DNA of 64,000 bases from Klebsiella pneumoniae (GCA_945862325.1 CAMAXZ010000007.1:62001-126000), one strand, 5' to 3'. Counted from the first letter of the stretch, positions 13,036-23,158 are shown. The notes: generated by a model not told the origin, from the letters alone. Made by a program: numbers and translations.

Positions 13036-15065
13036 GGCGCCGCTCGCGCCACCCTCAACACCCGCGTGCCCCCCGCCGGCACGTCGACCGTCAACACCCG
13101 GTCGGAGCCGAGGGTGTCGACGACGGCCGCGGCGCCGGGCTCGAGGGTGAACTGGATCTCGCCGAGCTGCGGGGTCCAGTCGATCGCCCGCGGCTCGAAC
13201 GCCATCCGGAGGTGACGGGTGCCCGCGGGCAGGCTGTCGGCGCGCAGCGCGGCGCTGTCCCAGTTGCCGTCGGCGGGCTCCGTCGCGTCGGGCACGAGCG
13301 TGGTCCACGCCGCGCCGTCGGGCGAGATCTCCCAGGACACCTCGCCGATGCGCGACCAGACCCACAGGGTGGCCTCGAAGCCGCGCAGATCGGCGCCGAA
13401 GCTCCAGGTGACCGTGGGGTCGTCGTAGGCGGTCAGGCGGCCGGCGTCACCGTCGAAGTAGCCGGTGTTCGTGGTGTCGAACCACGCGGAGCCTCGGATG
13501 GTGCCCAGGGTGCTGCCGTCGAGGGGGTCGTACACGGCGATCGGGCCGACCTCGTCCCCCAAGCTCTCCGACAGGGTCCATGCGGTCGCGCCGCCGAGCC
13601 CGATGGCGCGACGCACGTCCGACGCGGTGGGGTTGGCGAGGGCGAGGGTGAGCTGGTCCGGCTCGACGAACGCCGCCACCGCGAGCTCCGGATCGTCCCA
13701 CCGCGGCGGCACGACGCGCGCGTCGGGCCCCACCGCCAGCCGGGCGAGCACCCCGAGAGAAGGACGGGGCGCCCCCGACGTGTCGACGAGCCCCCAGGTG
13801 CCCCAACAGCCGCCCCAATCGAGGTCGGACGCCTGCCAGACGGCGACGCCGTTCACGCCGCGGGTCGCGGCGAGCAGGGTGTAGGCGAACAGGCGCGTGG
13901 CGTAGAGGGGCTGATCGGGGAAGTCGCCGCACGCGTCGGCCGGGTTGGTGGGCACACCGAACAGCGCGGTGTCCTTGCTGCCGAGCTCGGTGACGAACCG
14001 CGGCAGCCGGCGCCCGGGGTCGGCCACCCCCGCCGCGCCGACGAAGGCGTCCAGCGCCTCCGCCGTGATCGCCACCCCATCGCCTTCGCCGGTCGCGTCG
14101 TCCCAGAGGTGCGCGCTGAACCCGCCGAGGGCCTCGCCGCCGCCCCATGCGTCCATCCAGGCCGGCGTGTTCGACGCGAACGCGGCTCCGGGCCCCACGA
14201 TGTCCACCGCGGTCAGGCCGCGCGCGTCCAGGGCCTCGCGGGTGGCCTCGACGAGCGCGGCCCAATCCGTCGGACGCACGTAGGTGTTCCAATCGCCGTC
14301 GGGCTCGTTGACGAGCTCGACCCAGTCGGGGGTGGCGCCGGCCTGATCGAGGCGACCGAGGATCGCGGCGATCAATTGCGCGTAGTCCTCGACGTGGGCG
14401 GTGTCGAGCGCCCCGGCGGTCTCCCAGGCGGGCGGGGCCTCCCACACGAGCGCCATCGTGCGCAGGCCCGCGGCCTCCGCCGCGAGCACGGTCGACACGG
14501 CCTCGACGTGCGCCGTGTCGTGCGTCAGGAGCCACGCGTCGAAGGCGTCCGCCGTCCCGCCGGCGGGGGCCGAGTCGGGGTCGTCGAGGCTGTACAGGCT
14601 CGACCGGATGAACCGTCCGCCGAGCGCGGTGAGGACCGCCGGCCACGCGTCGTCCCAGATCCACACGTGCGCGCCGAGGCCCATCCACGCGTGGGTCGCG
14701 CCGTCGGGGTCGAACACGAGGTCGACCCGCACGTCGTCGGGCGCGCCGTCACAGTCCTGGTCTACGCCGTCGGCCACGTCGAGCGCCCCCGGGAACACCT
14801 CGGGGGCGGCGTCGTCGCAGTCCCCGCCGCGGCCGACGTGCCCGTCCGGCGGGGCGCAGGCCTCCACCGGGACGGAGTCGGCGCCCCAACCGTCGCCGTC
14901 CGCGTCGGCGTACCAGGACCGCGGCGCGCAGTCCCCGGTGTCGTCGGGCGGATCCGTCTCTTCGCCGGAGTCCGGCGCCGCCGTGTCGGCTTCGGTGTCG
15001 GTCTCCGAGGGCGTCACGCCCTCGGGCTCGGGGGACGCGCACGCGAGCACGGCGAGGAGCAGCAT
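13032..15065 (-). CDS. Putative lipoprotein glycoside hydrolase (clan GH-A-like) with MopE-like repeats
   Basis: MLLLAVLAC lipobox; WYADADGDGWGADSV...GGDCDDAAPEVFPGALDVADGVDQDCDG; WVELVNEPDGDW (candidate acid/base Glu) and RFVTELGSKD (candidate nucleophile Glu). Confidence 0.7.
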   Translation of the reverse strand: MLLLAVLACASPEPEGVTPSETDTEADTAAPDSGEETDPPDDTGDCAPRSWYADADGDGWGADSVPVEACAPPDGHVGRGGDCDDAAPEVFPGALDVADGVDQDCDGAPDDVRVDLVFDPDGATHAWMGLGAHVWIWDDAWPAVLTALGGRFIRSSLYSLDDPDSAPAGGTADAFDAWLLTHDTAHVEAVSTVLAAEAAGLRTMALVWEAPPAWETAGALDTAHVEDYAQLIAAILGRLDQAGATPDWVELVNEPDGDWNTYVRPTDWAALVEATREALDARGLTAVDIVGPGAAFASNTPAWMDAWGGGEALGGFSAHLWDDATGEGDGVAITAEALDAFVGAAGVADPGRRLPRFVTELGSKDTALFGVPTNPADACGDFPDQPLYATRLFAYTLLAATRGVNGVAVWQASDLDWGGCWGTWGLVDTSGAPRPSLGVLARLAVGPDARVVPPRWDDPELAVAAFVEPDQLTLALANPTASDVRRAIGLGGATAWTLSESLGDEVGPIAVYDPLDGSTLGTIRGSAWFDTTNTGYFDGDAGRLTAYDDPTVTWSFGADLRGFEATLWVWSRIGEVSWEISPDGAAWTTLVPDATEPADGNWDSAALRADSLPAGTRHLRMAFEPRAIDWTPQLGEIQFTLEPGAAAVVDTLGSDRVLTVDVPAGGTRVLRVARAAP

Positions 15066-15086
15066 CCTCCGAAGTTAGCACGCAGC

Positions 15087-15479
15087 TCAGGGGTCGCCTT
15101 CGTCCAGCCGCGGCTCGCCCGAGTCCGCCCACGGATCGCCCGCCCAGTCCCGGGTGCCGTCGTCGAGCGAGACCCTCCCCTGCACGTCCACGTCGGGATC
15201 GTTCGCCAGGAACGGGCGTCGCCCCTCCGGCGGCTCGTCGGCGAGCCACGGGTCGCGCACGTCGTCGGTCTCCCCGCCCGCGTCGGGCTCTCCGCCGGGC
15301 GGCCACGCCGCGGACGCGTCTACCTCGAGCTCGCCGGCGTCGTCCGGATCTCCCTCCCGCGCGTCGATTCGCCGTTGCTGATCGTCGCGAAACATCTCGT
15401 CCTGCGAGCGATACGGCGCGTGCCCGGTGACGTACCGAAACCCCTCCACGCCTTCGTCCGCGTCCCTCCGCCGCCGCAT
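15087..15479 (-). CDS. Hypothetical acidic protein
   Basis: 130-aa ORF with coding-like codon bias, acidic composition (DDVRDPWLADEPPEGRRPFLANDPDVDVQG). Confidence 0.45.
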   Translation of the reverse strand: MRRRRDADEGVEGFRYVTGHAPYRSQDEMFRDDQQRRIDAREGDPDDAGELEVDASAAWPPGGEPDAGGETDDVRDPWLADEPPEGRRPFLANDPDVDVQGRVSLDDGTRDWAGDPWADSGEPRLDEGDP

Positions 15480-15560
15480 CGGACCTCCCCCAAGAGGCTC
15501 AAGCTAAGCACGAACGTTGGTTTTCGACGTGTTATCGTCGCCGACCAACCCGGAGCCCCG

Positions 15561-16085
15561 ATGCCTCGAGCCCTCGCCTCTCTGTCCGTCCTCGCGCTGA
15601 TCCTCGCCTGTGGCGGCGGCAGCACCCCCGAAGCGACGCCGCCCACGTCGCCCGCCACGCCCGCCACGCCCGCCACGCCCGCCACGCCCGCCACGCCCGC
15701 GGCGGGGGCCCGCACCCGCCTCCCCGGGCTCGGCCTGACGATCGCCCTCCCCGAGGGCGCGTCCACGAGCGAGATGATGGGGTCGGCCATGGTCACCGGC
15801 GGCGGCACCGGGGCGTTCACGGTCGATCGCGCGAAGGCCGAGGCGCCGACGACGCTCGACGCGGTCAAGCAGGACGTGGCGGCGTACTCGCCCACCAACC
15901 TCCGCGAGGAGACCCTCCCGGACGGCTTCGTCGTCACCTTCGAGAACAGCGGCGCGATGGGCGCGAACTACTGGGCGCGCGTCGTCCGCACGATCGGAGA
16001 GACGGTGGTGGTGTGCTCCGCCACCGTCAGCCAGGCCGCCCAGCGCGACAAGGGCGTCGAGGTCTGCAAGACCATCGCCCCCTGA
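15561..16085 (+). CDS. Hypothetical lipoprotein with a Pro-Ala-Thr repeat linker
   Basis: MPRALASLSVLALILACGGG lipobox, (PAT)n linker, C-terminal domain. ATG at 15561. Confidence 0.7.
   Translation: MPRALASLSVLALILACGGGSTPEATPPTSPATPATPATPATPATPAAGARTRLPGLGLTIALPEGASTSEMMGSAMVTGGGTGAFTVDRAKAEAPTTLDAVKQDVAAYSPTNLREETLPDGFVVTFENSGAMGANYWARVVRTIGETVVVCSATVSQAAQRDKGVEVCKTIAP
15651..15698 (+). repeat. 9-bp minisatellite CCCGCCACG, about five perfect copies, encoding (PAT)n
   Basis: Direct reading of cccgccacgcccgccacgcccgccacg... at 15651-15698. Confidence 0.9.
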
Positions 16086-16087
16086 GC

Positions 16088-16933
16088 TCAGCCGCGGCCG
16101 TTGCGCGCGCCCCAGCCCGGGTCGACGAGCTCGATCGACATCGGGCTCGGCTCGACGTCGGGGTCGCAGCGGTACTTCGTCAGGTCCGTCACGCCTTCCT
16201 CGGCGAGGATCTCCTCGTCGAGCCAGGCGCGGTAGGCCGAGGACTTGGGGTCGCGGCGCAGCAGCGCGAGCGTGGCGTCCGCGAGGATGTCGGCGGTGCG
16301 CCACTGCGACGCGTCCCCCATGCCGAGGTTGACCGTGGCGGCGGTGCGGATGCCGGTGACCGGCCAGAGCGCGCAGGCGGCGATGCCGTTGTGCTTCTCT
16401 TCCGCGTCGATGGCCATCGCGAGCATCGTCATGCCGAGCTTCGACACGAGGTAGGGCGCTTTTCCGGCCGCCGCGGTGGTGACGAGCGGCGGCGACATCA
16501 TGACGATGTGCCCCCACCCGTTCTTGCGCATGTGCGGGATGGCCGCGCGCGACAGGGCGAACGAGGCCCGGACGTTCACGCCGAACACCAGATCGAAGCG
16601 CTTGGCGGACCAGTCCGCCACAGGGGCCCAGTGGATGGCGCCGGCGTTGTTGATCAGTACGTCGACCCGGCCGAAGTGCCGCGCCGCGGCCTCCACGACC
16701 CCCTCGCAGGCGTCGGCGTCGCGCGCGTCGAACGGCACCACGAGCGCCTCGCTCCCGGCCTCCTCGACCATCCGCTGGGTGTCGACGAGCGTGCCGGGCA
16801 GACGTGGATCCGGGTCGACGGTCTTCGCGGCGAGCACGAGCTTCGCGCCCTCGCGTGCGCACGCCACCGACACCGCCGCGCCAACCCCACGGCTCGCGCC
16901 CGTGACGATCACCACCCGATCCTTCAACGACAT
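16088..16933 (-). CDS. SDR-family oxidoreductase (HSDL2-like)
   Basis: VVIVTGASRGVGAAVSVACAREGAKLVLAAKTVDPDPRLPGTL, NNAGAIHWAPV, YLVSKLGM (YxxxK). Confidence 0.85.
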   Translation of the reverse strand: MSLKDRVVIVTGASRGVGAAVSVACAREGAKLVLAAKTVDPDPRLPGTLVDTQRMVEEAGSEALVVPFDARDADACEGVVEAAARHFGRVDVLINNAGAIHWAPVADWSAKRFDLVFGVNVRASFALSRAAIPHMRKNGWGHIVMMSPPLVTTAAAGKAPYLVSKLGMTMLAMAIDAEEKHNGIAACALWPVTGIRTAATVNLGMGDASQWRTADILADATLALLRRDPKSSAYRAWLDEEILAEEGVTDLTKYRCDPDVEPSPMSIELVDPGWGARNGRG

Positions 16934-16984
16934 CCCAGACTCCGAAGTGGCGGGAAGGTAGCGCGCGGGGCGCCGCGACACACC

Positions 16985-18340
16985 TCAGAACGCCTCACCG
17001 ATGGCGACCACCACGCCCCAGCCGTCCGGCGACACCCCGACGTCGAGCCGCGTCACGAGGTCGGGGTCGGGCGCCCGCGGGTCCGGGGACAGGTCCAGGC
17101 GCACGCCGGCGCCCCCCGACACGTGCGGGCCGTCGGCCCACCCCGTGTCGACGAAGACCGCCCCGATCAAGGGGCCGACGATCCGCCGCCGCCACTCCCC
17201 TTGCGCGCTGGCCACGGCGCGCGAACGGAACCGCCCCGCGTCCACGCCGCGGAGGACCTCCGCGCCGCCGAGCGACGGCCAGCGCCACCAGGGGCTCGTG
17301 GGGGTCGCGACGATCGCCGTGGCGACGCGCAGGGGGAGCCAGCCCCCGGCCACCCCGTCGACCACCCGTGTCCACACGGCGTCGATGCGCACGTGCGCGT
17401 AGTCGCCGAAGGAGGAGTCCACGGCGAACCGCATCGACTCGCGCGCCGCGCCGACACGGAGGCCCAAGGTGGGGCCCACCACGACCTCGGCCTCGCCGAG
17501 CCGCTCCACGCGCGCGTCGAGGCCCACCTGCGCGCGCAGCGGCCCGACGGTGGCGTCCACCGCGGGCGCGATCACGACTTGATCGAGGGCGAACGCCTGT
17601 CGCTCGTCGCCGGACCATCGGTCGATCACCCCGCGCGACGCCGTCGCCTGGGCCCGCGGCGCCACGTCCCCGGGGCCGCGCCAACCGACGTCGATCCGCG
17701 CCGCCCCGCGGCTCGAACCGGACAGAGAGACGCCGACCTGGTGCCCGCCGAGGTCGCCGTCGCGGTACGCGAACGCGCCGCCGACGCCGAGGCCCGGGGC
17801 GCCGGAGACCCCGATCCCGACGCGGATGCGCCCCGGCGGCGGCAGCTCGGGCGAGCCGACGACGCCCTGCCCCATGCCGTCGAGCGGCGCGTCGTTCGCG
17901 CGCGCGGCGAGGGCGCGCGCCGCCGCGGGATCGCCGGCGAGGGCGAGGCGCGCGAGGGCCGGCGGGTCGTCCCTCCCCTCGAGGATCGACGCGACCCGAG
18001 CGGGATCCGCACCGGCGAACGCCGGGTAGAGGAGCTCCCGATCCGCCGCGGCGAGCGCGCACCGCGGCTCCGTCGGGGGGCACCGTTGCAGCGCGCGATC
18101 GAGCGGGGGTTCGTGGACCAGGGGCGCGAGGTTGCTGCCGAGGCGCATCAGGCGCAGGCGCGCCATCGCCTCTCCGGCCGGATCCTCCTCGCGCTTCGCG
18201 ACCCGCAAGGCCGAGCGGTAGGCGCGCCGCGCCGCGGCCGGGGCCCGCGCCCACCACGCCCGGTCCCCGTCGTTGAGCAGCGCGTCCGCCGCGGGGGCGC
18301 CGTGCGCGAGCGCGGCCGCGAGCACGCAGGCGGTCACCAT
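16985..18340 (-). CDS. Outer-membrane protein: N-terminal helical/TPR-like region plus Omp85/surface-antigen-like beta-barrel
   Basis: SLGGAEVLRGVDAGRFRSRAVASAQGEWRRRIVGPLIGAVFVDTGWADGPHVSGGAGVRLDLSP and a C-terminal Phe fit Bac_surface_Ag barrels. Confidence 0.6.
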   Translation of the reverse strand: MVTACVLAAALAHGAPAADALLNDGDRAWWARAPAAARRAYRSALRVAKREEDPAGEAMARLRLMRLGSNLAPLVHEPPLDRALQRCPPTEPRCALAAADRELLYPAFAGADPARVASILEGRDDPPALARLALAGDPAAARALAARANDAPLDGMGQGVVGSPELPPPGRIRVGIGVSGAPGLGVGGAFAYRDGDLGGHQVGVSLSGSSRGAARIDVGWRGPGDVAPRAQATASRGVIDRWSGDERQAFALDQVVIAPAVDATVGPLRAQVGLDARVERLGEAEVVVGPTLGLRVGAARESMRFAVDSSFGDYAHVRIDAVWTRVVDGVAGGWLPLRVATAIVATPTSPWWRWPSLGGAEVLRGVDAGRFRSRAVASAQGEWRRRIVGPLIGAVFVDTGWADGPHVSGGAGVRLDLSPDPRAPDPDLVTRLDVGVSPDGWGVVVAIGEAF

Positions 18341-19746
18341 CCCCGCTCGAGCCACCAGTGCGACGGGCGCGGCCACCACGCCGCGGGGGCGAAGCGCGCC
18401 ATGAGCACGAGCAGGATCGCCGTGACGACGAGGCCGAACACCACGAAGGGGCGCCGGCTGCCGAGCCGGGCGGCCGCCTCGCGGGGGCGCGTCAACGCGG
18501 CGGCGGCCCACACCATCCACAACGGCTCCAAGGGGAGCCGAAACCTCGATAATCCGGCGAGCGCGGCGATGGCCGCGACGTGGTAGAGCACGACGCCCCC
18601 CGTGGCGAGCGCCCAGGTGCGCCGCTCAGGGTCCGTCGCGTACGCGAAGAACCCGAGGGTGCCGATCACGAGGTTGATCCCGGTGAACACGGGGACCGCG
18701 ACGATCAGGGCCTCTCTCGCCCAGGCGGGGAGCCCGTGCCAGCGCCCGAGGCGCAGGTGACGCGTCAGGAAGCTGTGCGGGGTGACCATCTGCGACACGC
18801 GGAGGGGGGCGCGCGCGAGGAACTCCCCAGGGTTCGCCTGGATCCACTCCAATCCGGCCCGCAGCTCGCAGGCGTCCTGGCGGACGGGGTCCGCGGGAGT
18901 GTCGCAGCCGACCCGCCCGAGCGCGACGATGCGGTCGTGGAGCTCGGGGTTCAAGATGCCGTTGCCGTAGTCGTAGCTCAAGGGCGGGAACACGTTGTTG
19001 CCGGACCACATCATCTGCCCGAGCGTCCGGTCGGACACGACGAGCCCGCCGAACCGCCACGACGCCCACGCCGAATAGGGGGCCACGACGAGCGCGGCCG
19101 ACAGCACCAGGGCCGCGGCGCTCCTCCAGGCGGCGGGCGAGGTCCCGCGCCCCGCCACCAAGGCGACGACGAGGACGGGGAGCATGTAGGTGGCGATGCC
19201 ACGCAGCAGCACGCACGCGCCGATGCACACGCCGGCGAGCGCGGCCGCCCGCGCGGACCCGTCGCGCGCCCGCAGCAACGCCCGCGTCGCGCCGACGAGC
19301 AGGGTCGCGTAGATGACCTCGCTCCACACGCTCGAGGTGTAGAAGACGAACGTGGGGTTCAGCACGTAGAGCCACGCCGCCGCGCGCCCCACGGCGCGCC
19401 CGCGCGCCGCGTCGTCCACGCCGAACAGCTCTTCGCCGAGCGCGTGCAGCAGCCACGTCGTCACGCCCGCGCACACGAGCTGGGTGACCTGGACGCTCGC
19501 GGGATAGCCCGTGAGCGCGCCATGGAGGGCCATCAACGCCGGGTACGCGGGGGCCCACAACCATCCGTGCGTCGGCACGACGCCGCGCCCGTCGAGCATC
19601 GCGTCGGCCATGCGCACGTACGTGCACTCGTCCCGCAGGCAGGGCTTGTCCACCCACACGAGCATCGGGACGACCCGGAGCAGCAGGCCGACGAGGAGGG
19701 CGTCGCGCAGCCGATCATCGCCGCGCCAGAGCCACGGGCTCCGCAC
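18334..19746 (-). CDS. GT39/ArnT-like integral membrane glycosyltransferase
   Basis: WVDKPCLRDECTYVRMADAMLDGRGVVPTHGWLWAPAYPALMAL with multiple TM segments; overlaps the next gene by 7 nt. Confidence 0.65.
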   Translation of the reverse strand: MRSPWLWRGDDRLRDALLVGLLLRVVPMLVWVDKPCLRDECTYVRMADAMLDGRGVVPTHGWLWAPAYPALMALHGALTGYPASVQVTQLVCAGVTTWLLHALGEELFGVDDAARGRAVGRAAAWLYVLNPTFVFYTSSVWSEVIYATLLVGATRALLRARDGSARAAALAGVCIGACVLLRGIATYMLPVLVVALVAGRGTSPAAWRSAAALVLSAALVVAPYSAWASWRFGGLVVSDRTLGQMMWSGNNVFPPLSYDYGNGILNPELHDRIVALGRVGCDTPADPVRQDACELRAGLEWIQANPGEFLARAPLRVSQMVTPHSFLTRHLRLGRWHGLPAWAREALIVAVPVFTGINLVIGTLGFFAYATDPERRTWALATGGVVLYHVAAIAALAGLSRFRLPLEPLWMVWAAAALTRPREAAARLGSRRPFVVFGLVVTAILLVLMARFAPAAWWPRPSHWWLERGW

Positions 19747-19752
19747 GGACGG

Positions 19753-21060
19753 CTATTCCACGGCGGGGGACGCCGGCGCCGCGACCCCCGCGGTGCGCCG
19801 CCACATCCACACCCCCGCCCAGGCGTACGTGGCCGCCGTGCCCACCGCCGCCACGTAGCTGAAGGTGGCGAAGAACGAGAGCCAGGAGAGCTCGGGCGAG
19901 CCGAAGTTCTTCCAGAAGAGCAGCGCGCAGCTCCCGAGGTACCCGTACGCGTCCGCCACGTAGATCAGGAACCCCGCCGTGGCGACGCTGCCCGCGGCCG
20001 CGACGAGGCGATCGAACAGCACGCAGTTCGCCGGGACGTAGCCGAGGTACAAGCCGAGCCCCACGCTGATCATCCACACCTCGGGCGCGATCCAGCCCGC
20101 CTGCCAGGCGAACGTGGCCGCGCCGATGAGCACCGCGCCGCCCACCATGATCGCGTGCAGGATGGCGAGCGCCGCGCGGTTGTCGCGCACCGCCATGACC
20201 GCGCCCACCGCGGCGAGCGACCCCAGCGCGATCGGCAGCTCGGAGTTCGTCATCACGCCGGGGGTGTCGGCGAACCCGAGGGCGTCCCAGATCTCGCGCG
20301 CGAAGTTGTCGCGGAAGTCGCGGTACGCGGTGAGCAGGACGTAGCCGGACACGATCGCGACGAGCCCGGGCGCCCACGCGTCCCAGAACGCCGCGCGCGC
20401 CGCGCCGTCCATCGGCGCCCGCTTGGACCGAACCGCCTCGTCGGCCGCCGACGGCGGCGGGAGCTGCGCGAGCATCCACGCGAAGACGAGGAGCGGAGGG
20501 AGGAACAGGAGCCCCGCGGTCGCCGGCATCCACCCCTCGCTCACGCCGCGACCGAGCAGCTCCTTCCCCACGTCCTTCGCGAAGCCGCTCGCGACGATGA
20601 AGCTGGCACAGAGGAAGGCGCCCAGCCCGTCGCTCGATCGGCGGCCCTCCAGGAACCCGAACACGAGCCCCCACACCATGCCGAGCGGCAGCCCGTTGGC
20701 GACCATCGCGAGGGCGGCCCACCCTGGCGGGAGGAGCCCGAACGCCACGAGGGCGAGCTCCGCGACCCCGATGCACGCCACGAGGGCGAGGGCGCGCCGA
20801 CCGGGCACGAGCTCGGAGACGACCTTGATACCCAGGAACTTGCTGGTCGCGTAGCCGACGACCTGCGCCAGGATGTAGAGGATCTTGAGGTCGAGCGCGC
20901 CCGCGAACGGGAGCATGACGTCGCCGTCGAAGGTGGCGGCGGCGAAGGTCTTGCGGAAGCCGTACATGCACGCGTAGGCGCCGAACGACGCGACCGCCGC
21001 CCACGACACGAGCACGGCGGAAGGGGCGCGATCGAGCCAGCGGGTCACGGGGGTCGACAT
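19753..21060 (-). CDS. MFS-like membrane protein, DUF5690-type
   Basis: FGAYACMYGFRKTFAAATF, LKILYILAQVVGYATSKFLGIKVVSEL, YRDFRDNFAREIWDALGF; polytopic. Start ATG at 21060. Confidence 0.75.
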   Translation of the reverse strand: MSTPVTRWLDRAPSAVLVSWAAVASFGAYACMYGFRKTFAAATFDGDVMLPFAGALDLKILYILAQVVGYATSKFLGIKVVSELVPGRRALALVACIGVAELALVAFGLLPPGWAALAMVANGLPLGMVWGLVFGFLEGRRSSDGLGAFLCASFIVASGFAKDVGKELLGRGVSEGWMPATAGLLFLPPLLVFAWMLAQLPPPSAADEAVRSKRAPMDGAARAAFWDAWAPGLVAIVSGYVLLTAYRDFRDNFAREIWDALGFADTPGVMTNSELPIALGSLAAVGAVMAVRDNRAALAILHAIMVGGAVLIGAATFAWQAGWIAPEVWMISVGLGLYLGYVPANCVLFDRLVAAAGSVATAGFLIYVADAYGYLGSCALLFWKNFGSPELSWLSFFATFSYVAAVGTAATYAWAGVWMWRRTAGVAAPASPAVE

Positions 21061-21143
21061 CGCCGGGGATCCTACACGACCGTCCGGCCCGGCTGGACAT
21101 CGCGGGCGCTCCTGCACCACACTCTCCGGCCAGAGGTGCCTGG

Positions 21144-23102
21144 ATGCTCCGCCGCGCGGCCCTGGTGATCGTCCCGCTCGCGGCCGCCGCGGCGCAGGTG
21201 CGCGGGATCGCGGACCCCGACGTGTGGTGGCACCTGCGCGGGGCAACTCTCGTCCTGAGCCAGGGGCGTTGGTGGGTGCGCGACGACGGGTCGTTCCTGC
21301 ACGCCGGGGTGTGGTGGAACACCGAGTGGGCGGGGCAGCTCGTCGCCTGGAGCGCGTGGACCGCCGGGGGGCCCGTCGCGCTGCAGGCCCTCGTCGCCCT
21401 CTGCGCCGGGCTCTGTGCGTGGGCGACCCTGCGGGCCGTCCCGGAGGACGCCCCGCCCGCCGCCCTCCCCCTCGCCGTGCTCGCGCAGCTCGCGGTGGCG
21501 GACCACTGGGCGCCTCGCCCGCAGTCGGCGATGCTCCTCGCCGTCGCGCTGGCGCTCGGGGCCCGCGCCCCGACCCTCGTGCTGTGGTCGGCCGCGCAGC
21601 TCCTCTGGGCCCACGTCCACGCGAGCCACGTGCTCCTCCCCGTGTTCCCCGCGGCGATGGCGGTCGACGCCGCCGCGCGCGGCGCGCCGGCGGCGCCCTG
21701 GGCGCGCGTCGCGCTCACGTGCGCCCTCGTCGCGCTCCTCGCCAACCCGCTCGGCCCCGGGATCGTCGCCGAGGTGCTCGACCACGCGGGCACGGACGCG
21801 GCGCGTCACATCGGCGACATGCGCCCGCCAACCCTCACGGATCTCTGGCCGCAGGCGTGGGGCCCCGGCGCGGCCGGCCTGATCGTCTTCGCGACGGCGC
21901 TCGTGGCCCTCGTCACGGACGAGGCGCCGCAGGCGCCGCGCGCGGGGCGCCTGCGTGACGTGGTGCTGTTCGTCCTCGGGGTGGCCCTCGCCGCCACCGC
22001 GGTGCGGTTCCGGGCGCCCGGGGCCCTGCTCGCGCTCCCGCTTGCGTCGCGCGTCGCCGCCCGGCTCCCGTCCGGCGGGGCCCTCGCCGTCGCGCTCGCG
22101 CCGCTGCCCCTGCTGTGGGCGGTGGGCCAGCCGGGCTGGGGCATCCTCGGCGTTCGCGCCGAGCGCCTGCCGGTCGACGCCGCGCGCGTGCTCGCCGCGC
22201 ACGGGCCGGGCACGCTCTGGAACCACTACGACGACGGGGGCTGGCTCTCGTGGCGCCTGCCGGGGTGGACGCTGGCCATCGACGGCCGGACCCCCACGTT
22301 CTTCCCCGCGTCGGCGCACGCGCGGTGGAGGCAGTCGAAGCTCAGCCTCGCCACCTTCCGCGCGCTGCACGCCGCCCACGACCTCGACGCCGCGCTCGTC
22401 CCCCGCGACGTCCCGCTCTGCGCGCTCCTGCGGGACGCCCCGGAGTGGCGCGCCGCCTACGCCGACCTCGACCGCGTGCTCTACGTGCCGCGCGCGAGCC
22501 CGATCCCCGGCGCCCTGCGCGCCCTCGCGGCGTGCGCCGGCGATCCCGCCCCGACCTGCGCGGATCTCGCCGTCGTCGCGTCGGAGGTCGCGACGCTCAT
22601 GGAATCGACTCCAGACGCCCGTTTCCCGCGGATCGCCCGCATGCGCCTCGGCGCCTGTGGCGCGGACCCGGGGCCGCTCGCGGACACCGCGGCGGCGGTG
22701 CTGGCGGGCGATCCGGGGCCCGACCGCATGGCGGCCCTGCGCGCGCTGCTCGAGGCGGGCCGCGCCGAGGAGGCCCTCGACGGCGCCGCGGACGCGGTCG
22801 CCCGCTTCCCCGAGCCGGACTGGGCGATGGTGGGGGTGACCGCCTCCGGCGGCGCGCTGTCCTGGTGGGACGAGGCCGCGCGGCGCTACGACGACGGCAT
22901 GCCGCGGCGCTTGCGCCTCGCCTACGCGCGCGCGCTCGCGGAGGGCGGGCGGGGCGAGGAGGCCGTCGAGCAGGCCCTGCGCGCGGCGTGGGCCGGGGAG
23001 CCGGAGGCGCGCGCGCTGCTCGATCGCCTGCCGCTCGACGACGCCGCCCGCGAAGAGCGCGACGCGCTCGACCGCGCGGCGGCGATGGCCGACGACGGGT
23101 AG
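21144..23102 (+). CDS. Polytopic membrane protein (glycosyltransferase-like N-terminus)
   Basis: GIADPDVWWHLRGATLVLSQGRWWVRDDGSFLHAGVWWNTEWAGQL followed by many TMs and a C-terminal soluble region. Confidence 0.6.
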   Translation: MLRRAALVIVPLAAAAAQVRGIADPDVWWHLRGATLVLSQGRWWVRDDGSFLHAGVWWNTEWAGQLVAWSAWTAGGPVALQALVALCAGLCAWATLRAVPEDAPPAALPLAVLAQLAVADHWAPRPQSAMLLAVALALGARAPTLVLWSAAQLLWAHVHASHVLLPVFPAAMAVDAAARGAPAAPWARVALTCALVALLANPLGPGIVAEVLDHAGTDAARHIGDMRPPTLTDLWPQAWGPGAAGLIVFATALVALVTDEAPQAPRAGRLRDVVLFVLGVALAATAVRFRAPGALLALPLASRVAARLPSGGALAVALAPLPLLWAVGQPGWGILGVRAERLPVDAARVLAAHGPGTLWNHYDDGGWLSWRLPGWTLAIDGRTPTFFPASAHARWRQSKLSLATFRALHAAHDLDAALVPRDVPLCALLRDAPEWRAAYADLDRVLYVPRASPIPGALRALAACAGDPAPTCADLAVVASEVATLMESTPDARFPRIARMRLGACGADPGPLADTAAAVLAGDPGPDRMAALRALLEAGRAEEALDGAADAVARFPEPDWAMVGVTASGGALSWWDEAARRYDDGMPRRLRLAYARALAEGGRGEEAVEQALRAAWAGEPEARALLDRLPLDDAAREERDALDRAAAMADDG

Positions 23103-23158
23103 CGACGCGCCCGTGCTACCGTTGCCGCGCGGTTGTTGCCTCGCCGCACGGAGCGCCA

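Noticed and set aside
13212-16085. 957-aa plus-strand ORF
   Set aside because: Only the last 175 codons (15561 onward) are coding; the upstream part is antisense to the GH-like lipoprotein.
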